A DNA stretch of 12,657 bases from Akkermansiaceae bacterium UBA3385 (GTDB lineage: Bacteria; Verrucomicrobiota; Verrucomicrobiia; Verrucomicrobiales; Akkermansiaceae): positions 39,362 to 52,018 of the forward strand of contig DEPT01000034.1 in assembly GCA_002358905.1 (NCBI GenBank), read 5' to 3'. A program made the translations under genes and the position numbers. Below are positions 1-5,383 of this stretch, in pieces. Positions within the stretch are counted from its first letter, which is position 1, and every line of letters begins with the position of its first letter. Below the pieces are notes generated by a model. That model was not told the DNA's origin and did no database searches. It saw nothing but the letters and a program-made list of their open reading frames with translations.

Positions 1-354
1 ATCCAGCCATTCATCCAGACTTTCGTCATGAATCTGCACAAAGCGGGCCTCGTGCAGCTCAATCTGGCGACCATGCAGGTTCAGCAGCTCACAGCGCAGC
101 AGGGTGCAGTGCGCCTCGGGCGTGGCGGTGATGAGAGCCACTGCTGCGTGGCCGGGGTTGAAATGGTATTCGCGCACGGGGCGGCCCCCACCGGAGGGAA
201 CAAGTTCACCCGGGAAGAGCACCCCATTCTTTTCCAATGCGGCCACGGCAGCATTCGTGCTCACCAGACTCAGCCCCAGCGCCGCCGCTATCTGCGGACG
301 AGTGGCCTGCCGGTGCTGCTGCATGTAACGGGTGATTCTTGCTTTGGAATTCAT
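1..354 (-). CDS. ROK/NagC-type winged-helix transcriptional regulator, N-terminal part (partial, runs off left edge)
   Basis: The minus strand reads open for 118 codons from an ATG at 354-352 to base 1, with no stop. Residues about 5-50 look like a winged helix-turn-helix: a stretch TRPQIAAALGLSLVSTN (residues 18-34) is followed by AAVAALEKNGVLFPGE. The wing region contains SGGGRPVREYHFNPGHA (54-70), which matches the GGRP...NP pattern that joins the wHTH to the sugar-kinase-like fold in ROK repressors (NagC, Mlc, XylR family). Proteins of this family usually bind a sugar or sugar phosphate in the C-terminal domain, which lies outside the window, so neither ligand nor kinase motifs can be assessed. 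The gene is divergent from pyrG and has a good promoter immediately upstream. Family assignment is fairly secure; its targets are unknown. Confidence 0.8.
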   Translation of the reverse strand, partial: MNSKARITRYMQQHRQATRPQIAAALGLSLVSTNAAVAALEKNGVLFPGELVPSGGGRPVREYHFNPGHAAVALITATPEAHCTLLRCELLNLHGRQIELHEARFVQIHDESLDEWLD

Positions 355-377
355 AACTTAATAAAGCAGCCTAAGAA

Positions 378-405
378 AGTATAGAAAATTTTCTTACAAA
401 ATCAA
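378..405 (-). promoter_or_regulatory. Predicted sigma70-type promoter of the ROK regulator
   Basis: On the minus strand TTGATT (405-400) and TATACT (383-378) are separated by 16 bases. The expected transcription start is near 371, giving a leader of about 17 bases to the ATG at 354. No Shine-Dalgarno sequence is visible in that leader. Confidence 0.55.
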
Positions 406-420
406 GCATTATTTTATAAT
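393..420 (+). promoter_or_regulatory. Predicted promoter reading toward pyrG, overlapping the divergent promoter
   Basis: A perfect TATAAT lies at 415-420, with CTTACA at 393-398 and a 16-base spacer. Transcription from here would give a leader of about 108 bases before pyrG. Its -35 lies beside the -35 of the divergent ROK promoter. A weaker alternative nearer pyrG is TCGACA (477-482), 17 bases, TATTCT (500-505). Confidence 0.45.
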
Positions 421-436
421 GAGGTGCTTAGCTAGT

Positions 437-538
437 ATGAAAACAGGTGCAGCCGGGCTTGAAAGAGGACAAAAACTCGACACTATGCAGGAAATATGTT
501 ATTCTTACCTTAACCACACAGAGAATACAATTTTATGA
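437..538 (+). CDS. Candidate 33-codon leader peptide overlapping the pyrG start (ATGA)
   Basis: An ATG at 437 opens a 33-codon frame whose TGA (536-538) overlaps the pyrG ATG (535-537) in an ATGA arrangement, the classic geometry of translational coupling. GAGGTG at 421-426 would be a fair ribosome-binding site, but it would lie before the start of a transcript made from the TATAAT at 415-420. The peptide begins MKTGAAGLERGQKLD and shows no run of regulatory codons, signal peptide or known motif. A frame of this length can occur by chance, so this is a low-confidence call. Confidence 0.2.
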   Translation: MKTGAAGLERGQKLDTMQEICYSYLNHTENTIL

Positions 539-2148
539 AATACATCTTTGTAACCGGCGGTGTTGTTTCCTCCCTGGGTAAAGGCCTTGCCGCAGCGTCC
601 ATCGGCACGCTGCTGGAGCATTGCGGCCTGGAGGTGACCATGCAGAAGTTTGACCCCTATCTGAACATCGACCCGGGCACCATGAGCCCCTACCAGCACG
701 GTGAAGTGTACGTGCTGAATGACGGTGCCGAGACCGACCTTGACCTCGGCCACTACGAGCGCTTTATTCATTGCGAACTTTCCCGCCTGAACAACCTGAC
801 CAGTGGTAAGGTGTTCGAGCGCGTGCTGGAGAAGGAGCGCCGCGGCGATTACCTGGGCAAGACGGTTCAGTACATTCCGCACGTGACGGATGAAATCAAG
901 CAGCGCCTCTACGACCTGACTGAAAAGAACAAGAACTGCGACGTGATTATCACCGAAATCGGTGGTACCGTGGGCGATATCGAAGGCTTCCTGTTCCTGG
1001 AATCCCTGCGACAGTTCAGCCAGGAGGTGGGCCGCAACAACTGCTGCTTCATCCACGTGACCCTGCTGCCCTACATCAAGGCTGCCGGTGAAACCAAGAC
1101 CAAGCCCACGCAGCAGAGTGTGGCCAAGCTGCGCGAGATTGGTATTCAGCCGGATATGATTGTGTGCCGCACGGAAATGGACAACCTGACCGATGAGGAG
1201 AAGCGCAAGATTGCCATGTTCTGCAACGTGCCTGCTTCCAATGTGGTGGCTTTCTGCGATGTGAAGCACAGCATCTATGAGTGCCCCATCGACCTGGGCC
1301 GTGACAAGGTGGACCGCATCGTGACCGATGTGCTCGGTATCACTGTACCCAAGCCTAAGATGGACGATTGGCAGAAGTTTGTGGGCCGAGTGATTCACCC
1401 CTCCCACAGCGTGCGCATCGCCGTGGTGGGCAAGTACATTTCCCTGCAGGATGCCTACAAGTCCATTTACGAAAGCTTCACCCACGCCGGTGCTGCCAAC
1501 GACTGCCGCGTAGAGGTGGTGCGTGTGGATGCCGAAGCTCTGACCAATGGCTCCTGTGAGGAGATGATTGGCAAGGTGGATGGCATTCTGGTGCCCGGTG
1601 GTTTCGGTGACCGTGGCGTGGAAGGCAAGATTAAGGCTGTGCAGTATGCCCGTGAGAATAACATTCCCTTCCTCGGTATCTGCCTTGGCATGCAGGTGGC
1701 CGTTATCGAGTTCGCCCGCAACGTACTGGGTTATGCCGATGCCAACTCCACTGAGTTCAATAAGGACAGCAAGGCTCCCGTGGTTTGCCTGCAGGAAGAG
1801 CAGAAGCATATTGAGAATATGGGCGCCACTATGCGTCTGGGTGCCTATCCTGCCCACATCAAGCCCGGCACTCTCTGCAGCAAACTCTATGATAACAAGG
1901 AGGTTATCTCCGAGCGCCACCGCCACCGCTACGAGTTCAATGCCGATTTCCGTGAGGAGGTGGAGAAAGGCGGTATGGTGATTTCCGCTGTGAACGATGA
2001 GCACGGCCTGGTGGAAGTGGTGGAGCTTCCTTCCCATCCCTTCTTCATTGCCTGCCAGTATCACCCCGAGTTCCAGAGTCGCCCGAACAGCGCGCATCCT
2101 CTGTTCTCTGGTCTGGTGGCCGCCGCGCTGGATTCCCAGCAGGCATAA
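535..2148 (+). CDS. pyrG: CTP synthase (glutamine-hydrolysing)
   Basis: This 537-residue protein converts UTP to CTP with ATP and ammonia from glutamine, the last step of pyrimidine nucleotide synthesis, in the cytoplasm. The N-terminal synthetase domain begins MKYIFVTGGVVSSLGKG, with the P-loop-like GGVVSSLGKG at residues 8-17, then the family motif DPYLNIDPGTMSPYQHGEV. The C-terminal class I glutamine amidotransferase domain has GGFGDRG, the nucleophile Cys383 in GICLGMQ, and His510/Glu512 in YHPEF, so the catalytic triad is complete. Length matches the family (about 530-545). The ATG at 535 gives the canonical N-terminus. It is transcribed away from the ROK regulator and closed by a strong terminator, so it is probably monocistronic. 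There is no obvious Shine-Dalgarno; only a weak AGAGAA lies about ten bases upstream. Confidence 0.98.
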   Translation: MKYIFVTGGVVSSLGKGLAAASIGTLLEHCGLEVTMQKFDPYLNIDPGTMSPYQHGEVYVLNDGAETDLDLGHYERFIHCELSRLNNLTSGKVFERVLEKERRGDYLGKTVQYIPHVTDEIKQRLYDLTEKNKNCDVIITEIGGTVGDIEGFLFLESLRQFSQEVGRNNCCFIHVTLLPYIKAAGETKTKPTQQSVAKLREIGIQPDMIVCRTEMDNLTDEEKRKIAMFCNVPASNVVAFCDVKHSIYECPIDLGRDKVDRIVTDVLGITVPKPKMDDWQKFVGRVIHPSHSVRIAVVGKYISLQDAYKSIYESFTHAGAANDCRVEVVRVDAEALTNGSCEEMIGKVDGILVPGGFGDRGVEGKIKAVQYARENNIPFLGICLGMQVAVIEFARNVLGYADANSTEFNKDSKAPVVCLQEEQKHIENMGATMRLGAYPAHIKPGTLCSKLYDNKEVISERHRHRYEFNADFREEVEKGGMVISAVNDEHGLVEVVELPSHPFFIACQYHPEFQSRPNSAHPLFSGLVAAALDSQQA

Positions 2149-2167
2149 CCTGCAACGCTTCATACCC

Positions 2168-2204
2168 GGCGGTGGGCGGGAAACGCCCGCCGCCGCTTTT
2201 TCTT
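2168..2204 (+). terminator. Rho-independent terminator after pyrG
   Basis: An 11-bp stem (2168-2178 with 2184-2194, one G-T pair) encloses a five-base GGAAA loop and is followed by GC and TTTTTCTT. It begins 20 bases after the pyrG stop. Its T-tract ends only about six bases before the next start codon. Confidence 0.85.
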
Positions 2205-2210
2205 GTTCCT

Positions 2211-3800
2211 ATGATTGATATACTGGTAGTTCTGGCGTACTTCTGCGCTATCTTCGGCATCGGTCTCTATGTGGGCCGCAAGCAGGAAAGCCTGGAAAGC
2301 TATGCCTTGGGCAATCGCAATCTGCCCTGGTGGGCGATTCTTGCTTCCATTCTGGCGGCAGAAATCAGTGCGGCCACCTTCCTTGGGGCCCCAGGTGAGG
2401 GCTTTGCCCTGCGTAATTTCACCTATGCGCAGCTGGCCATTGGCACCATTCTGGGCCGCATTATTGTGGGCCGCCTATTCCTGAAACCTTACTACCAGTA
2501 CAATGTGGTCTCGATTTACGAGTATCTGGAGAAGCGCTTCGGACTTACCACTCGTCGCTGGGCCAGCATCACTTTCCTTATCAGCCGTGTGCTGGCCAGT
2601 GGCACGCGCCTGTTCTTTGCCGGTATTCTGCTGGTGATTGCCTACATGATGGTGACCGGGCAGGATAGCGCCGGGCAGATGGAAACTGTGGTCATCTACA
2701 TTGCTGCGCTCACCTTCATCACCATTGCCACGGCGGTGTACACCACTCTGGGCGGGCTCAAGGCCGTGGTGTGGACGGACGTGCTGCAGGCCTCCATCCT
2801 GGCTGTTTCCCTGGTTACCACCATTGGCGTGCTGCTCTTCAGCATCAAGGCCGATGGAAGCTGGTGCGCCGCCTGGGATACTATCTGCCACCACCTGGGC
2901 AACAAGGATTATAATCCCTGCGAAATCAAGAATCTGAAACCCTGGGCTTTCTTCGATTCCGGTCTTTCAGGGCAGGGGATTATGGCAGATATCAAGAATA
3001 TCCTGAGCAGTGAATACACCTTGTGGAGCGCGGTTCTGGGTTCCACCTTCATTACCATGGCTACGCACGGCACTGACCAGGACATGGTGCAGCGCATGCT
3101 GGCCGCGCCCGATAGCAAGAAGGGAGCCCGGGCGGTGATTCTCTCTGGCCTCATGGATATGCCCATCGTGCTGGTGTTCATCTCCTGCGGCATGCTGCTC
3201 TTCGTGTACTTCGCGCAGAACGGCATTACCCCGCCCGAGAAGCAGATTGAGATTTTCCCCTGGTTCATCATTCACTGCCTGCCGGTTGGTGTGCGCGGTC
3301 TGCTGGTGGCTGCCTTGCTGGCCACGGCCATGGGCTCACTTTCCACAGCGCTGAATGCGCTTGCCACGACCGCCACCCGCGACTGGTATGTAGATGTGTT
3401 CCGCCCGCAGGCGGAGCAGTCCGAGCAGCTGCGCGCTGTGCGCTGGCTCACCGTGTTCTTTGCCGTGCTTCTCATTGTGGTGGGCGCTGGTACCGCCTGG
3501 CTGACCGTGATGGATCCGACTGTGCGTATCCTGCCCATTGCCCTTGGGATTTTCGGCTATACCTATGGTTCTCTGCTGGGTGTGTTCCTGCTGGGCATGC
3601 TGACCAAGGGGCGTGGCAACGATTTCGGTAACTGTGTGGCCATGCTCTGCGGGTTTGCTGTGGTGATTCTGCTGGAAATCGGTGGACGCCAGGGCTGGCT
3701 GCCTGCCATTGCTTTCCCTTGGCGAGTGACTGTGGGCACCCTGGCGACCTTCGCTGTAGGCTGTCTCTTCCGCACGCCGATAGTTAAAATGGCTAAATAA
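2211..3800 (+). CDS. Sodium:solute symporter (SSS family) permease
   Basis: The 529-residue protein is strongly hydrophobic, with about 13 predicted membrane segments, as in the solute:sodium symporter family (TC 2.A.21). Family hallmarks visible are the N-terminal IGLYVGRKQESLESYALG, the segment GNRNLPWWAILASILAAE, WTDVLQ at residues 188-193, and GTDQDMVQRMLAA from residue 287. It would couple Na+ influx to uptake of a sugar, amino acid or other organic solute across the inner membrane; the substrate cannot be read from sequence. Start: the frame is open from a GTG at 2172, but that lies inside the pyrG terminator stem. The ATG at 2211 places the first membrane helix right after MIDILVV, as in relatives, so I prefer it. 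No Shine-Dalgarno and no clear promoter precede it, which is odd (see findings). Confidence 0.92.
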   Translation: MIDILVVLAYFCAIFGIGLYVGRKQESLESYALGNRNLPWWAILASILAAEISAATFLGAPGEGFALRNFTYAQLAIGTILGRIIVGRLFLKPYYQYNVVSIYEYLEKRFGLTTRRWASITFLISRVLASGTRLFFAGILLVIAYMMVTGQDSAGQMETVVIYIAALTFITIATAVYTTLGGLKAVVWTDVLQASILAVSLVTTIGVLLFSIKADGSWCAAWDTICHHLGNKDYNPCEIKNLKPWAFFDSGLSGQGIMADIKNILSSEYTLWSAVLGSTFITMATHGTDQDMVQRMLAAPDSKKGARAVILSGLMDMPIVLVFISCGMLLFVYFAQNGITPPEKQIEIFPWFIIHCLPVGVRGLLVAALLATAMGSLSTALNALATTATRDWYVDVFRPQAEQSEQLRAVRWLTVFFAVLLIVVGAGTAWLTVMDPTVRILPIALGIFGYTYGSLLGVFLLGMLTKGRGNDFGNCVAMLCGFAVVILLEIGGRQGWLPAIAFPWRVTVGTLATFAVGCLFRTPIVKMAK

Positions 3801-3803
3801 CAC

Positions 3804-3831
3804 TTGTTTTTTCCAATAGATTGTGTATACT
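3804..3831 (+). promoter_or_regulatory. Predicted promoter immediately upstream of the 97-residue gene
   Basis: TTGTTT (3804-3809) and TATACT (3826-3831) are separated by 16 bases. The expected transcription start falls at or next to the ATG at 3838, which implies a leaderless mRNA. It also argues against the upstream GTG (3823), which overlaps the -10 region. Confidence 0.55.
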
Positions 3832-3837
3832 GCGCCT

Positions 3838-4131
3838 ATGCCAATGGAGACCGAGCCAAGCTTTGAGATTCAGCAGGAAGCCCTTTCCGCTGCCATTGTC
3901 GAACTGAACAGCATGAGCCCCTGCGATGGCGTCATCATGACCCGTGGCGGCGAAGTGAAGGTGGGGTATGAGACAGATGCGGATTTCCTCTGCATGCTCA
4001 TCCCTGCGGGTGTGCTGGCTCGCCAGCTTACGGCAGATGGCCTTTCCTCCTATACAGGTAAAGAGCTTAAAAAATGGGCTGATTCTTACGATAGAGAGCC
4101 GCTGCAGGCCAAGGTGAATGCTGCCCGTTAA
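3838..4131 (+). CDS. Hypothetical protein, 97 residues, unrecognised
   Basis: I do not recognise this protein. It starts MPMETEPSFEIQQEALSAA; an ATG at 3844 is an equally possible start two codons later. It has no signal peptide or membrane segment and looks like a small mixed alpha/beta cytoplasmic protein. The middle reads GVIMTRGGEVKVGYETDADF, suggesting a beta hairpin, and the C-terminal half (ELKKWADSYDREPLQ) looks helical. It has two cysteines (in MSPCDG and DFLCML). It follows the symporter by 37 bases but seems to have its own promoter. It precedes the secreted Ala/Lys-rich protein by 25 bases, so those two are probably co-transcribed. Codon use resembles its neighbours, which supports a real gene. 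Confidence 0.75.
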   Translation: MPMETEPSFEIQQEALSAAIVELNSMSPCDGVIMTRGGEVKVGYETDADFLCMLIPAGVLARQLTADGLSSYTGKELKKWADSYDREPLQAKVNAAR

Positions 4132-4156
4132 ATTAATAAAAAAACCAAATACGACT

Positions 4157-4765
4157 ATGAAGATGAAATATATTCTGTTGCTTGCCGCTGCCCTGTTCAC
4201 CTTTGGTGCACCGGTTGCAGATGCTGCCCCTAAGAAGAGCAAGAAGGCCAAGGCTGCCAAGACTGCTGCTCTGGACGATTTTGATATCTCCAGCCCCTCC
4301 GAACTGGAAGAGGCTGCAGCCCAAAAGAAGAGCAAAGCTGATGCTGCAGCTGCCAAAGCAGCCCAGGAGGCTGAACGCCTGGCGGGTATGTCCGGTGCGG
4401 AGCGTCGTGAGGAAAACGCCATGCTGATTGCCGATACCAAGTTTTACATTGAGAATCAGAAGAAGACCCTCAAGATTCTTCGCACTGTGCGCAATGAGAA
4501 ATCCGCAGCAAAGGCAGTAAAGCCGCTGGAGAAAATTTACGGCCCGGTGGCAGATGATTCTGCACAGGGAACTCTTACGGCTCTGGGTACGGTGAAGATT
4601 ATGGAAGAGGAAGAGGAAAATCTTCCTGTTCATCAGGCTTCCCGCGCCACTGCTGCAGCCCTGAATAAGGCTATCAATAAGGAACTCAGCCGCCTTTCTG
4701 AATTGAATATTCAACATGCTAAGTTTAATGGAGCTATTCAGAACATGATTGACCAGCAGCGTTAA
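4157..4765 (+). CDS. Secreted Ala/Lys/Glu-rich helical protein, unrecognised
   Basis: The 202-residue product starts at the ATG at 4157 (an alternative ATG is at 4163). Residues 1-23 form a typical Sec signal peptide: MKMK, a hydrophobic core, then VADA followed by APKK, with cleavage likely after Ala23. The mature N-terminus is Lys/Ala rich (KKSKKAKAAK). Residues about 45-90 and 95-125 are strongly helical and charged, and an acidic run MEEEEEN lies near 148. The C-terminal third (SRATAAALNKAINKELSRL) is also helical, so the protein could be a periplasmic coiled-coil or helical bundle. No domain family is recognised. It shares a transcription unit with the 97-residue gene upstream and is followed by a hairpin terminator. 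The frame is open further upstream, but that would place residues ahead of an otherwise standard signal peptide. Confidence 0.82.
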   Translation: MKMKYILLLAAALFTFGAPVADAAPKKSKKAKAAKTAALDDFDISSPSELEEAAAQKKSKADAAAAKAAQEAERLAGMSGAERREENAMLIADTKFYIENQKKTLKILRTVRNEKSAAKAVKPLEKIYGPVADDSAQGTLTALGTVKIMEEEEENLPVHQASRATAAALNKAINKELSRLSELNIQHAKFNGAIQNMIDQQR

Positions 4766-4787
4766 TCAGCCTGTCAATTATCATTAT

Positions 4788-4833
4788 CCGGCCTCGCATC
4801 CTTCGTGGTGCGGGGCCGGAATTTAGCTTTTTT
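4788..4833 (+). terminator. Probable rho-independent terminator after the secreted helical protein
   Basis: An 11-bp stem (4788-4798 with 4809-4819, one G-T pair) has a ten-base loop and begins 23 bases after the stop codon. A T6 run at 4828-4833 follows after an eight-base spacer, so the T-tract is further from the stem than is ideal. Confidence 0.65.
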
Positions 4834-4890
4834 GAGAAAAAGTTGAAGTTTTCAAATAAAAATTGATTTCTGCTGCGCTTACCAGGTGTA

Positions 4891-4907
4891 AGGGGCATGA
4901 AGCCCCT
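4891..4907 (+). promoter_or_regulatory. Short GC hairpin in the leader of the His-rich gene
   Basis: AGGGGC (4891-4896) pairs with GCCCCT (4902-4907) around a five-base ATGAA loop, 23 bases before the ATG at 4931. A TTGAA-GTT-TTCAA inverted repeat (4843-4855) and a possible -35 TTGATT (4863-4868) lie upstream; no convincing -10 was found. The hairpin could be an mRNA-stability or regulatory element; its role is unknown. Confidence 0.3.
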
Positions 4908-4930
4908 GCAGAAACAAAAACACAAAGACC

Positions 4931-5194
4931 ATGAAAAAACACATTGCTAAATTCGCCGTTGTTGCTTGCGTAGCCTTCTTTGCGCTGAACAGTCAGTCTG
5001 AAGCTGCAAGCCTTCATATCAACATCAACTCCGCTAAGCCCGCACCGCATTGCGTCCATCATCATCCGGTGGTCAAGCATAAGGTGTTCAAACCCAAACA
5101 TGATGACTGCTGCCTGCATAAGCATGATAAGAAGCGAAAGCCGTCCTGCGCAGCATGCTCTCACAGAAAGGAACACCGCCGTCATGGACATTGA
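4931..5194 (+). CDS. Small secreted His/Cys/Lys-rich protein, candidate metal binder
   Basis: The 87-residue product begins MKKHIAKFAVVACVAFFALN, a Sec signal peptide with cleavage likely near SEA/A at residue 25. The mature part, about 62 residues, contains thirteen histidines (including a CVHHHP cluster and KHDDCCLHKHDKK) and five cysteines (single, CC pair, CAAC), with many lysines and few hydrophobics. Such composition is typical of metal-chelating periplasmic peptides and metallochaperones, but no family is recognised and the metal is unknown. The gene is flanked by terminators on both sides, so it is a single-gene unit. Cysteine pairs could instead form disulphides after export. The reading frame and signal peptide make a real gene likely; the metal-binding role is inference. 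Confidence 0.82.
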   Translation: MKKHIAKFAVVACVAFFALNSQSEAASLHININSAKPAPHCVHHHPVVKHKVFKPKHDDCCLHKHDKKRKPSCAACSHRKEHRRHGH

Positions 5195-5230
5195 TTCAGA
5201 CACAGAGGGAGGAACCATTCCTCCAGGTTG

Positions 5231-5275
5231 AACCGCCACAAAACCGCATGGTCTTTGTGGCGGTTTTCTGTCTTT
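5231..5275 (+). terminator. Rho-independent terminator after the His-rich gene
   Basis: A perfect 12-bp stem (5231-5242 with 5254-5265) has an 11-base loop and runs into TTTTCTGTCTTT. It begins 37 bases after the stop codon. The AA at the 5' base and TT at the 3' base suggest it could also act in reverse, but no gene converges on it. Confidence 0.85.
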
Positions 5276-5340
5276 CTGGAGAAAACTTTACGAATAACTG
5301 CGTAATTTTTCCGGAAAGCCCATTAGAACGCATTTTGCGC

Positions 5341-5369
5341 TTGCGGGCACGCGCGGACGCGCGTATGAT
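5341..5369 (+). promoter_or_regulatory. Predicted ftsK promoter with a palindrome in the spacer
   Basis: TTGCGG (5341-5346) and TATGAT (5364-5369) are spaced by 17 bases, giving a predicted start near 5376 and a leader of under ten bases to the ATG at 5384. Within the spacer ACGCGC and GCGCGT (5349-5364) form a perfect inverted repeat around GGAC. A second palindrome, TTTCCGGAAA, lies at 5308-5317. Either could be a regulator site. Confidence 0.5.
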
Positions 5370-5383
5370 ATCTGAGCTATTGT

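Noticed and set aside
28..384. 118-codon plus-strand frame at the left edge
   Set aside because: It is antisense to the ROK regulator N-terminus, which has a clear winged helix and GGRP motif on the minus strand.
505..2163. 552-codon minus-strand open frame opposite pyrG
   Set aside because: It is fully antisense to a certain CTP synthase; its His/Leu/Val-rich product looks like a codon-bias shadow with no recognisable domain.
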